A stretch of DNA of 64,000 bases from Thermococcus barophilus MP (GTDB lineage: Archaea; Methanobacteriota_B; Thermococci; Thermococcales; Thermococcaceae): positions 682,001-746,000 of the forward strand of contig NC_014804.1 in NCBI RefSeq assembly GCF_000151105.2, written 5' to 3'. Under the pieces are notes generated by a model. That model was not told the origin of the DNA, searched no databases, and saw nothing but the letters and a program-made list of their open reading frames with translations. The number at the start of each line of letters is the position of its first letter. Position 1 is the first letter of the stretch. Both the position numbers and the translations under genes were made by a program. Positions 51,475 to 60,082 of the stretch are shown piece by piece.

Positions 51475-52041
51475 TTAATCTACAAAGATAACATGGAGCA
51501 CAAGAATAATGTACATGACAACAGTCCAAGCGATGTGGAACTCCCTCCACCTTCTGAATTTTTTTAACGCTTCTTTCAGGTAGGGGTTACTGATTTCTCT
51601 CCTCAGCTTTTCAACCTTCGCATGAAGATAACGCCCATAGAAACCACTTATGTTTTCAATGAGCAGTATGAAACCGAGTAAAAGACCGGTTAGGCCAGCA
51701 GGTGTGCTGTAGTCCTGGCACGATATGAAGTGAGGTAGGGTCATGAGCGAGCCCAGAATCACTAATAGGTGGTGTATGTCGAGCAGGGAAAGCGGGGCAC
51801 GGAGCCTTAAAAAGGGCATTTCCGGATTCACAGCAATGAAAAAATGCCCCTTTTTGTATTCTATGAAAGGTGTTCTCTTGACTACAGAATAGAGGACTAT
51901 TCCAGCGGTTATCACAGCAAATCCCACCTCTGCAAGTCCTCCAAATTGGGCTTCCTCACTCTCATAATCATCGTCTGCAGCGACCAGCGGCAGAACTATG
52001 AGCATAATAAAGAGTACCACTATCATCTTGTTTTTTTGCAT
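51475..52041 (-). CDS. Predicted di-heme membrane cytochrome-like protein (188 aa)
   Basis: The protein starts with a signal peptide or helix (residues 6-22), then has about four membrane helices. Two histidine pairs lie 14 residues apart within them: H90/H104 and H169/H183, the spacing used for heme b ligation in cytochrome b and b561-like proteins. No CxxCH is seen. I chose the ATG at 52039-52041, which follows GGTGAGG. A TTGAGGTACCTCAA palindrome lies upstream. Thermococcales usually lack cytochromes, so heme binding needs a test. Confidence 0.65.
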   Translation of the reverse strand: MQKNKMIVVLFIMLIVLPLVAADDDYESEEAQFGGLAEVGFAVITAGIVLYSVVKRTPFIEYKKGHFFIAVNPEMPFLRLRAPLSLLDIHHLLVILGSLMTLPHFISCQDYSTPAGLTGLLLGFILLIENISGFYGRYLHAKVEKLRREISNPYLKEALKKFRRWREFHIAWTVVMYIILVLHVIFVD

Positions 52042-52062
52042 GATCCTCACCAGATTGTTACC

Positions 52063-52076
52063 TTGAGGTACCTCAA
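52063..52076. promoter_or_regulatory. Perfect palindrome TTGAGGTACCTCAA before the cytochrome-like gene
   Basis: A 14-bp perfect palindrome lies between a TATA-like AAATTTATT (minus strand) and the start codon at 52041, where a repressor would act. No second copy was noticed in the window. Confidence 0.45.
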
Positions 52077-52093
52077 TAAATTTGAAGAAGAGA

Positions 52094-52909
52094 CTAAAAA
52101 GCTCCGCTTCCGATTCCACAGATTTTTGCAAATGGACAGTTCTCACAGTTCTCAGTGTAAGGCTTAAGGTAGGGTTCTCCCTTTATCTGCTTCGTGATTT
52201 CCTTGGCTTTCTTCATGTCCTCATCGTCACCTTCCAAAACCAAAGTTACGCTCCCTTCTGCTCCTCCCGCTCCTCCAGCAGCTATTGGAATTGCATCAAC
52301 GTTAGCCAAGATGTCATATGCTTCAACCTCAGTTACTGGAACTGCATGGGGAATTGGCACCAGTGCAGAGTAAAGCCCAGTTCCCCAATCAAATGAGTGA
52401 ATTCCTGTTATTTTTGCACTGTATTCAACGGGAGTTGGAACAAACTTCTCAAGGCTTATTGGGGTAATCGTTAAGACGCCTTTTGTTATTGTCCACCCAA
52501 ATGTCCTGCCTATTGTTCCTCCATCTGGAGCTGCTGCGAAAACTGCGACGTTCCAGTTCGGATCAATTGCGTTTGCCCCTTTAATGAAAACATCTTCTGG
52601 TCCCATCTCTTTCAGCGCCTCCACTGGATCGCCTTCAAAGGGTTTCCCTTTGTAGAGGACAAGATGCTTGGGCCAGGTTTTCTTCGGCGTGACACATGTT
52701 CTCCCTTTGCTTATAACTCCAACAGTCCACTTCTCCTTCTCAATTTTCTTCCCCAAAATCTCCTCTGCAATGTATGCCGCTGTAGTACCTGTTGCAATGT
52801 AAACAAAGCCGTGCTTTAATGCATATTGAACTTCATCTAAGGCAACAACCGCTTTGGCAATTAAGCGCTTGCTTTCTGGAGGAGTAAGAGTCACCAGCGC
52901 TCTCATCAT
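52094..52909 (-). CDS. Conserved archaeal protein with C-terminal Cys cluster (271 aa)
   Basis: Residues 1-200 form a Rossmann-like domain with FVYIATGTTAAYIAEEIL, VFAAAPDGGTIGRTFGWT and AVPVTEVEAYDIL. A ferredoxin-like part with AAGGAGGAEGSVTLVLEGD follows, and the C-terminus has C-x2-C-x5-C in ENCENCPFAKICG. The cysteine group may bind an Fe-S cluster. The ATG at 52907-52909 follows GGTGATAGAG. I do not recognise a named function. Confidence 0.7.
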   Translation of the reverse strand: MMRALVTLTPPESKRLIAKAVVALDEVQYALKHGFVYIATGTTAAYIAEEILGKKIEKEKWTVGVISKGRTCVTPKKTWPKHLVLYKGKPFEGDPVEALKEMGPEDVFIKGANAIDPNWNVAVFAAAPDGGTIGRTFGWTITKGVLTITPISLEKFVPTPVEYSAKITGIHSFDWGTGLYSALVPIPHAVPVTEVEAYDILANVDAIPIAAGGAGGAEGSVTLVLEGDDEDMKKAKEITKQIKGEPYLKPYTENCENCPFAKICGIGSGAF

Positions 52910-53181
52910 CTCTATCACCATGTCAAAATTGGTGAGCAGGTTTTATTAATATTGTGAAAAAACTTTCAAAGCAATCAGGAGGTATATGGTATTTTGTCAA
53001 GTTATTTGAACTTCTTCATCCAAAAATCAGCTTTTTATATTTCCTTCAAATGAAAATTAAAATTCTGACTTAATCTTTGGCAAGACTCTGAAATAAAAAG
53101 CCTCTAAAAATAAAAAATGTAAATAGTTGTAAACAAAGCGGTTGATGATTTCCTTCATATACCATGGGCTCCCAGCATGTC

Positions 53182-53820
53182 CTACACTTTTATCTCCATG
53201 CCGTCAATTTCGTTGTTTATGGACTTCACAACTGCAAATCTGAAGCTCCTTCCGTCTTTCGTTATCCTAACAACGGTCGTTGCAATTTCCTCCAGCAATG
53301 GCAAAACCCTTGGAGTTATGCTCTCCAGCACGTCAACATTTATGAAGTAAAACGCTATCCTTCTCTCATCCCCAACAAAGGAGAGAATGTTATTTAGGGT
53401 CGTTATGATTTCCCTCTTGGAATTAGTCAGAAGAAGCAATTTCTCAAAGCCCACAACTGGATTAACAACTTTTGTCTCTTCCAACAGAGGACCAAAGACC
53501 CTCCTATACTCCTGCTCCTGAATTACCGGCTCTTTTATTGAGAGCCTTTCGATGACTTTTCCAACCTCCAGCCTGCCGCCGGTTTTGATAACTCTAACAT
53601 TGTCCAAGATTTCGTCTCCACATCCAGAGAGTTTCATGTGCATCTTGTACAGGTAAAGAGAGTCGAGAATGTCATCTATCAATACGTCATACTCCTTTCC
53701 TTTAGCCCATTTTATCAGGTGGCACAACCCCAGAGCAGTGGGGGTTGTTGCAGAATGCTCTAACAAGACAGTTTCTCCAAACTTGAGGCTGTCCCAAATC
53801 CTCCCAAGCATTATCTTCAT
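53182..53820 (-). CDS. DUF257 family protein (copy 3)
   Basis: The 212-residue protein is a third DUF257 member, with FGETVLLEHSATTPTALGL, LIDDILDSLYLYKMHM, VGFEKLL and ERRIAFYFINVD in common with the tandem pair at 36.9-38.2 kb. It stands alone. The ATG at 53820 follows GGTGCAGG; an ATG nine bases later is possible. Spacer 52910-53181 upstream of the previous gene holds only AT-rich sequence. Confidence 0.85.
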   Translation of the reverse strand: MKIMLGRIWDSLKFGETVLLEHSATTPTALGLCHLIKWAKGKEYDVLIDDILDSLYLYKMHMKLSGCGDEILDNVRVIKTGGRLEVGKVIERLSIKEPVIQEQEYRRVFGPLLEETKVVNPVVGFEKLLLLTNSKREIITTLNNILSFVGDERRIAFYFINVDVLESITPRVLPLLEEIATTVVRITKDGRSFRFAVVKSINNEIDGMEIKV

Positions 53821-53989
53821 ATACCTGCACCTCAGCGTTATTTAATCATCAGGTACACTTAACATAAAAACAGATATTTATTTTTTGCGCTTTGTATCAA
53901 AAATTTTTGATGAGAATAACAGAGTTTTTAACAACAAAATGTTACTTTCAATGAACAGCATAAAATTGAAATCGCTATAGAGAGCATTG

Positions 53990-54211
53990 TTATTTGGCTA
54001 TTTTAACCCCCTCCAAAGCCTTTATGAAATCGTCAAAGTTCTCAACGGAAATTTCTTTTTCTCCTATTTTAACGTTAATCCTCCCGCAGCCATATTTGGC
54101 ACACAAACCGATGCACTTAATGATTTCAACTCCATACTTCTTTTCCTCTAAGAGGGCTTTTATTTCGTTAAGATGCCTACCCGCACAGTACTCACAGACC
54201 TGAGCCTCCAT
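53990..54211 (-). CDS. Small thioredoxin-like cysteine protein, possible [2Fe-2S] (73 aa)
   Basis: The protein has C-x2-C near the N-terminus (VCEYCAG) and a later KCIGLCAKYGCG group, with helices and strands resembling a thioredoxin-like ferredoxin. The ATG at 54209-54211 follows GGTGACGGTC. It lies downstream of the mbs operon on the same strand, 142 nt away, but is probably separate. Family not certain. Confidence 0.65.
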   Translation of the reverse strand: MEAQVCEYCAGRHLNEIKALLEEKKYGVEIIKCIGLCAKYGCGRINVKIGEKEISVENFDDFIKALEGVKIAK

Positions 54212-54352
54212 GACCGTCACCAAACTGAGAGAACTCATCTGTGTTTATAGGGTTCACTCTTGACAAAATGGACAATTGGCATCTCAGAGTTTTTCAGGAT
54301 AAAAAGGATTTTTTCTCATGTAAGAAAAGCCTAAGAAAAGAGAAAAAGATAA

Positions 54353-54994
54353 TCAACCCTGCTCTTTCTTTGCTTCTCCTGTTTTTGGAGCTGCTGGTTT
54401 GGGCTTAGCTGCTGCCGGTGGTCTAACTCCATAGCCAAGAATCCTAAACTTGAACACCTCGCCATCCCTGAGGTAGTATGTTACCTCTTTGGTCTCCTTG
54501 TTGAATTCAATTTTTGAAACTGGAAATCTATAGTCCGGATACTTTTCGTTGATTTCTTTGATTTTGTCGGGATGAATAGGAACCCAGTCATAAAGCAACA
54601 GTTCCTCTTCTCTCCATTCCGTTGTAAGCATGTAATTTGAGACAAAGCCAAGTGCCCCCGTTGGACAAACATCCACACAGAACTGGCAGAAGGTGCATCT
54701 TCCATAATCAATCTTCGGATGCGGTCTCTTTTCAGCTTTGCCGTTAACTTCAATCCATGTCATCTCAATTGCCCTCGCCGGGCATATCTGGCCACAGAAG
54801 TTACAGCCAATGCACTTTTTCCAGTCAAGTGAATGGAATCCTCTGTATTTTTCAGCGATTTGAGTTTTCTCATAGGGTATTTTGATTGTCACGGGCTTTT
54901 TGAAGAGGTACTTTAACCCAAGCCAAGGCTTAATATATGAGGGTTTTTTCTTGATTTTGCTCTCAGGTGCAACCTTAAAATCAATCTCTTCCAT
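54353..54994 (-). CDS. mbsN: Mbs subunit N: 2x[4Fe-4S] ferredoxin (NuoI-like)
   Basis: The 213-residue protein has two ferredoxin motifs: CIGCNFCGQICP and CTFCQFCVDVCP (about residues 60-110), and an Ala/Lys/Pro-rich C-terminal tail. It passes electrons from ferredoxin to MbsJ in the sulfane sulfur reductase complex. The ATG at 54992-54994 follows GGTGATGAAA and overlaps the mbsL stop. Last gene of the operon. Confidence 0.9.
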   Translation of the reverse strand: MEEIDFKVAPESKIKKKPSYIKPWLGLKYLFKKPVTIKIPYEKTQIAEKYRGFHSLDWKKCIGCNFCGQICPARAIEMTWIEVNGKAEKRPHPKIDYGRCTFCQFCVDVCPTGALGFVSNYMLTTEWREEELLLYDWVPIHPDKIKEINEKYPDYRFPVSKIEFNKETKEVTYYLRDGEVFKFRILGYGVRPPAAAKPKPAAPKTGEAKKEQG

Positions 54995-54999
54995 TTTCA

Positions 55000-56175
55000 T
55001 CACCTGTCAATGTCGGGTGGACAGTTATCAAGGCTAACCAATATGACTGGAACATCTGCTATTCTCGCCCCGACTAACAGCTGTTCAAGGACTCTGATAC
55101 CATGGGCAATGCTCGGTCCTCTTATCTGCACTCTGTATGGTTTGTTACCCCCATCACTAACCACATATGCGCCAAAGTCTCCTTTTGTAGATTCAACATG
55201 GGCAAAAGCATCGCCCGCTGGAACTTTGAACCTCGGTAAGTTCTTCAGCCTCGGATCTTGGATCTTATAAGGTCCGCTTGGTGGCCCCATTTCAAGGAGC
55301 TGCTCAAGAATGTAGAGATCCTGTTCAAGCTCATACCTCCTGATCAAAGCCCTTGATAGAGCATCTCCTTCTTTTAACACAGGAACCTCAAAGTCAAGTT
55401 CTGGATAAAGGAGGTATGGATCAGCTCTTCTTACATCATACGGCACTCCAGTGGCTCTCAGGTTTGGCCCGGTCACACCTTCCTCTAACGCAAATTTTTT
55501 ATCCATAACGCCGATACCTTCCATTCTTCTAAATGTTATGTAGTTCTCGAATATTAAATGGTCAAAATCAGGCAGCTTGCTCTTTACGTATTCAACAGTA
55601 TCCTTCAGTTGGCGGAGCCACTTATCTCCAGGGATATCTCTTCTAACTCCTCCAGGAATCGTGTAGATGTGATAAACTCTTGCTCCAGTTAGCTCTTCGA
55701 AGAGTGCCATAAACCTCTCTCTGTATGCTGCAGCCCATTGACCTGCAGTGTAGACACCAAGTTTAAATGCCATACCCATTGTCCAGAAGAGATAAGCAGA
55801 GACCCTTGCCATTTCAAGTACAACAGTTCTTATCCACTGCGCCCTTTCGGGAACTTCCCATCCCATTATCTCCTCAACTGCCATGGAATATATCATCTCG
55901 GGGACATCCGGTTCGGGAACGCAGATTCTCAGGAGTAGGGCAATGTTTGTGTACCACGGTCTGAGCTCCGCTAATTTTTCAAAGCCTCTATGCAAAAAGC
56001 CAGGATTTGCTATCGCCTTAACAACCCTGTGACCATCCATCTTCAGAATTATGCTGAAGTTTTCGGTTGCCATGTGCTGGGGACCGAAGAATAATTCATA
56101 GGTGTCTTTATCCAGAGGCAACAGATCCATACCGTTTTCTCTCGCTTCTTTAATCAATTCACTTTGTGAAACCAT
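55000..56175 (-). CDS. mbsL: Mbs subunit L: large subunit (NuoD-like, no Ni-Fe site)
   Basis: The 391-residue protein is homologous to [NiFe] hydrogenase large subunits but keeps only one cysteine of each pair: C85 (RICVPEP instead of RICGIC) and C385 (DNCPPDI instead of DPCxxC). This matches Mbx/Mbs, which reduces polysulfide with ferredoxin, and excludes a hydrogenase. Other signatures are normal (GPQH, HRGFEK). The ATG at 56173-56175 follows GAGGTGGGAG. Confidence 0.93.
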   Translation of the reverse strand: MVSQSELIKEARENGMDLLPLDKDTYELFFGPQHMATENFSIILKMDGHRVVKAIANPGFLHRGFEKLAELRPWYTNIALLLRICVPEPDVPEMIYSMAVEEIMGWEVPERAQWIRTVVLEMARVSAYLFWTMGMAFKLGVYTAGQWAAAYRERFMALFEELTGARVYHIYTIPGGVRRDIPGDKWLRQLKDTVEYVKSKLPDFDHLIFENYITFRRMEGIGVMDKKFALEEGVTGPNLRATGVPYDVRRADPYLLYPELDFEVPVLKEGDALSRALIRRYELEQDLYILEQLLEMGPPSGPYKIQDPRLKNLPRFKVPAGDAFAHVESTKGDFGAYVVSDGGNKPYRVQIRGPSIAHGIRVLEQLLVGARIADVPVILVSLDNCPPDIDR

Positions 56176-56185
56176 TTCTCCCACC

Positions 56186-56701
56186 TCAAATCACATAATT
56201 GTCTTTGTTCTCATCAAACCTGTCAAGGATTTTGTACTTCTTTTTGACATAGCTCAGCATGTCAAAGTCTTTTCTAAGTGGATAAGTTCCACGCTCAGTG
56301 TCGTCAAGTATCCAAGGCATTTCCATCTTTTCATTTCCCTCAAAGTAGACTCCAAAGAATTCATGTGCATCTCTCTCATATGTTTCAGCGGCTGGATAAA
56401 TGTCCTTGACAGTTGGCATTCTTGCCTTCTCAAGCTCCCTTGGAATCCTTGTTTTGACCATTGCATGAATTTTGTGGGTAACACTCCATATCTGGTATAT
56501 AAGCTCAATCTCTCCCTCTTTGATCCAATCGACCGGTGTTATCTGGAGCATGAGTTCAAACCCACTCTCTTTCATTAGGGTCAAAAAATCTCTTATCCTA
56601 TCTGCTGGAACTTTAAATTCAATCCTCCGCTCTCTTCTAACCTTCCCCTCTGCATATGGAGCTTTTTTAAGGATCATCTCAACAATTTCCTGCTCCTTCA
56701 T
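56186..56701 (-). CDS. mbsK: Mbs subunit K (NuoC-like)
   Basis: The 171-residue protein has the NuoC signature YPAAETYERDAHEFFGVYFEGN and TYPLRKDF. It joins MbsL to the rest of the peripheral arm. I chose the ATG at 56699-56701 because GGAGG lies about seven bases upstream; upstream codons in frame precede that site. The gene overlaps the mbsJ end. Confidence 0.9.
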   Translation of the reverse strand: MKEQEIVEMILKKAPYAEGKVRRERRIEFKVPADRIRDFLTLMKESGFELMLQITPVDWIKEGEIELIYQIWSVTHKIHAMVKTRIPRELEKARMPTVKDIYPAAETYERDAHEFFGVYFEGNEKMEMPWILDDTERGTYPLRKDFDMLSYVKKKYKILDRFDENKDNYVI

Positions 56702-56703
56702 GG

Positions 56704-57276
56704 TCATTCCTCCCTCCTCTTGTCCATCAGCCATGGTATCCATTTTCTCGCCTCTTTCTCACGCCATCCCTCTCCAAACAGCTCATCTTGGTTTTTCTTG
56801 TAGTATTCATAGTTCTCCTTGTATCTTTTCCACCCATCTGCAGTTCCGTTTTCGATCATCTCCATGATCTTTTTGATCCCATCCATTACTGCCTCTGGCC
56901 TTGGCATGCAACCGGCTATGTAAACATCCACTGGAATGTACTTATCAAGATGCTTGATTGCATTGTATGCATCCCAGTAGATACCTCCATTCAACGGACA
57001 TGAACCGTGAGCCATCACGTATTTCGGATCAGGCTGCATTTCATACGTAATTATTATTCTCTTCAGCGTCTTTGGAGTCACATATCCAGTAATAAGGAAC
57101 AGATCTGCCATTCTTGGGGCTGGATTTGGCATCATACCAAATCTTTCGAGGTCGTATCTTGAGGTCATTAAAGGCGGCATCTCTATTCCACCGCATCCTG
57201 TACAAAATGCCACAATCCACAGACTTCTCTTTCTCGCGAATTCAAAGAGAGGTTCAAATAAACGCCAGTCTACCAT
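56704..57276 (-). CDS. mbsJ: Mbs subunit J: small subunit (NuoB-like)
   Basis: The 190-residue protein has the proximal [4Fe-4S] ligands in FCTGCGGIE, GSCPLNGG and AGCMPRPEA, the NuoB layout. It accepts electrons from MbsN and passes them to the site near MbsL. The ATG at 57274-57276 follows GGTGATGAAG. Confidence 0.93.
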   Translation of the reverse strand: MVDWRLFEPLFEFARKRSLWIVAFCTGCGGIEMPPLMTSRYDLERFGMMPNPAPRMADLFLITGYVTPKTLKRIIITYEMQPDPKYVMAHGSCPLNGGIYWDAYNAIKHLDKYIPVDVYIAGCMPRPEAVMDGIKKIMEMIENGTADGWKRYKENYEYYKKNQDELFGEGWREKEARKWIPWLMDKRREE

Positions 57277-57286
57277 CTTCATCACC

Positions 57287-58216
57287 TCACAGAGCTGCTA
57301 ATATAGCTCCCGTAGCCGCTATTATGGTTGGCCACTTCCAGTAGAATCTTGCAGCTTGGTCGATTGTGAATCTTGGGAATATTGCCCCGATGAATATGGC
57401 AATCATCAGCACTGCAATTTGCTTGATCAAGAGCACTGCTAAGCTCGCTATGGTGTTGAGGATTGGGCTTGCAAATGCCGTGATAACTGCACCCCCGAGG
57501 AATATATTTGAGAAGAATAATGTTTCAGCGAAGAGTGCTATAGCATGCTGTATCTGGAGGATTCCCATGTGCTTGCCCCCAAATTCAACCATTGGACCCA
57601 ATGAGATTTCACCCGGAGCAATCATGATGTCAAATGGCTCTTTACCAAACATTGCCTGCAGAACGATGTCATAGGCTATTGCCGCCAAGAGCAGGGGCAG
57701 ATGGGTTATGCTCCATCCCATGCTCTGCTGAGCCATCACTATCTGGTAAGTGCTGAATGTTCCGTAGAATTCTGCCAAGGCTACTATTGCAAAACCTAAT
57801 GGAACTTGAATTGCCAGCAGCGTAAGTAAAGCTCTCTGTGCTCCTAAGCCAGCCCAAGGGTTACCGGAGCTCATGGCGGCAAACATTATGCCAAGCATTG
57901 GGATTTCAAGGAGGAATGTGATGAGGATTAAGTCACCATATGCCCTGAGGATGCTTATGCTTCCAAGGGGTATGAACATCAGGGCGAGTATTGTTGCTCC
58001 TAATGCATAGATGATTCCAAAGTCATAGATGAGTCCGTGTGTTATGTTGCTCTTCTTCGAAAGGAGCTTTATTGTATCAAGGATAGGCTGATAAATTGGC
58101 GGCCCAACTCTTCTGTGAATTCTTGCAGTGACAATCCTAATTATTCCCATGAACATGAAACCTACAAAAGTTGCATAAAGCAGGATTAAAAACGCTTTCA
58201 AGACTGTTTCGAGCAT
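57287..58216 (-). CDS. mbsM: Mbs subunit M (NuoH-like)
   Basis: The 309-residue protein has about eight membrane helices with RRVGPPIYQPILDTIKLLSKK (about residue 35) and GKEPFDIMIAPGEISLGPMVE, the NuoH motifs. It anchors the peripheral arm to the membrane arm and guides proton or sodium movement. Its position after H' and before J is the Mbx/Mbs order, unlike Mbh. Confidence 0.93.
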   Translation of the reverse strand: MLETVLKAFLILLYATFVGFMFMGIIRIVTARIHRRVGPPIYQPILDTIKLLSKKSNITHGLIYDFGIIYALGATILALMFIPLGSISILRAYGDLILITFLLEIPMLGIMFAAMSSGNPWAGLGAQRALLTLLAIQVPLGFAIVALAEFYGTFSTYQIVMAQQSMGWSITHLPLLLAAIAYDIVLQAMFGKEPFDIMIAPGEISLGPMVEFGGKHMGILQIQHAIALFAETLFFSNIFLGGAVITAFASPILNTIASLAVLLIKQIAVLMIAIFIGAIFPRFTIDQAARFYWKWPTIIAATGAILAAL

Positions 58217-58219
58217 CTT

Positions 58220-60082
58220 TCACACCCCCCATAATGCAAGGATTAACAGAATTATCGCCAGATACCAAGCGTAGGCTTGAACATTCCCATTGTACACATA
58301 GTGCCTCAGTGTTTCTGCCAAGTCTTCAACCCAGTTTCCAATGTCCTGATAAAGCCTGTCAAAACTCATTCTGAGCCAGAATGCCAGGGTTTCCTTCAAT
58401 GGAAGGAAAAAGTTTCTTCTGATTGTTAAGTTGTACTCCATTGTTACGGGATTACCTGCTTGGTAGGTGTCTGTAACCGGGACTTTCCTCACCTTTGCTC
58501 CGAGGAAGTAGATTATTGCAGCAATCACTATGCCAACTACAAGCCATATTGTAATGAACAGACCATTGTATCTACCAAAGCCGAGGTTAAGCTCGTATAT
58601 AGTTCCCCCAATGACCTCCTTGCCAAATATCTTGTTGAGCTCTTTAGCGACTAAGCCCGGTGCAATTCCAAAGACAACGTTGAGCAATGCAAGAATTCCC
58701 ATAGCTATTGCAAGCGGAAGCGGAGCATCCTTCGTGTCATCCAACTCTGTGGGTCTCTGACCGAACCACACCGCATAGGTGAACCTGATTAGGTAAACGA
58801 AACCTATCGCACTGCCGAAGAAGATCATGCCACCAAGGATTGGCATGTTCTCGTGAATTACTGCTTCAAAGAGCAGCCACTTGCTTGCAAATCCAACGAG
58901 TGGGGGAATTCCAGCTAAGCTAAGGATTGCAACGAATGCCATTGCAAAGGTTATCGGCATCTTTTCAGCTAAACCGCCCATGTCTTTAAACTCTGTCTTA
59001 CCGGTTCTCAGCACTATCGTTGCCACTATGAGGAAGAAGAGCCCCTTGAAGAGTGCGTGACTTATTGCGTGATAGATTGCAGCTTCAATGCTCAGTGCTG
59101 TTCCAACTCCTATACCTACAAGGATATATCCAATCTGACTTATGCTTGAATAAGCGAAGAGCTTTCTAATGTCTTCCTGCAGAGCAGCTAAAAGACCACC
59201 GACTATTATGGTGAGACCTCCAAGAAGGGCTATTATATAGCCGAACTTTGGAGCTGCACCAATTCTTCCAAATTGATAAACAAGCCTTGTTCCAAGGAGA
59301 ATGTATATCACAAGCATTCCATAAACTCCAGCTTTGCTTAAAACACCGCTGAACATTGCCGTATAGCTCTGGTTGGTTTCGCTGTACGCATCAGGCGCCC
59401 ATACATGAAGCGGGAACATTCCAGCCTTGACACCAAATGCTACAAGGAACAGCCCAAAGACCAGCAGCATATCATTTCTGCTGAAGAGGGTATCAGCTCC
59501 AAAAGTTCCCCTCATGGCGTCTTGATAAAACGCCTGTTGAATTGTCGCGAAGTCTAAAGCGCCAACCTTTGCATAGATAATACCTATTGCTATGAGCATG
59601 GCGTAGGCTCCAAAGACGCTGAGCAGGAAGTATTTAAGAGAGGCTTTCCTGTTGTACTTGAGCACCATCATAAATGATCCAAATGTCATTATTTCCCAGA
59701 AGATGAAAAAGCTCGCCAGATCATCAGCAAGGAATACTCCATAGACACCTGTTAGGCTCATCAAAGCAAACAGCCACTCGTAGCTGTCCCTTGCTGTGGA
59801 TACCATTCCCAGCACTGCGGCAAAGCCTACAACTCCAGCAATCATTGCAAATATCCAGTTGATTTGATAGAGGAGGAACTCAAACTTGAATCCTGCGAGG
59901 AGTATTGAATACTGGATGCTCGATTGGGTTCCTAAGGTCTGATATGCCTGGATGAGATATGCCAAGGGGAGTGCAGCACCAATGACTCCCAAGCCTTCTC
60001 TGACTCCCTTGATGTCAAGCAACCATGCCAGAACTCCAGCCAACAATGGTGCGAAAATTATTATCATGAGCTCGTTGATCAT
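58220..60082 (-). CDS. mbsH': Mbs subunit H': antiporter-like (NuoL/MrpA type)
   Basis: The 620-residue protein has about 15-16 membrane helices with LVAFGVKAGMFPLHVWAPDAYSE and the key lysines and histidines of the family (AAIYHAISHALFKG). The long C-terminal helix seen in NuoL appears partly present. Two antiporter-like subunits (H and H') in a row are the mark of Mbs. GGGTGAGCCC precedes the ATG. Confidence 0.93.
   Translation of the reverse strand: MINELMIIIFAPLLAGVLAWLLDIKGVREGLGVIGAALPLAYLIQAYQTLGTQSSIQYSILLAGFKFEFLLYQINWIFAMIAGVVGFAAVLGMVSTARDSYEWLFALMSLTGVYGVFLADDLASFFIFWEIMTFGSFMMVLKYNRKASLKYFLLSVFGAYAMLIAIGIIYAKVGALDFATIQQAFYQDAMRGTFGADTLFSRNDMLLVFGLFLVAFGVKAGMFPLHVWAPDAYSETNQSYTAMFSGVLSKAGVYGMLVIYILLGTRLVYQFGRIGAAPKFGYIIALLGGLTIIVGGLLAALQEDIRKLFAYSSISQIGYILVGIGVGTALSIEAAIYHAISHALFKGLFFLIVATIVLRTGKTEFKDMGGLAEKMPITFAMAFVAILSLAGIPPLVGFASKWLLFEAVIHENMPILGGMIFFGSAIGFVYLIRFTYAVWFGQRPTELDDTKDAPLPLAIAMGILALLNVVFGIAPGLVAKELNKIFGKEVIGGTIYELNLGFGRYNGLFITIWLVVGIVIAAIIYFLGAKVRKVPVTDTYQAGNPVTMEYNLTIRRNFFLPLKETLAFWLRMSFDRLYQDIGNWVEDLAETLRHYVYNGNVQAYAWYLAIILLILALWGV

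Noticed and set aside
52685-52697. TGACACATGT resembling the TATGACA operator
   Set aside because: It is inside coding sequence and lacks the second arm.
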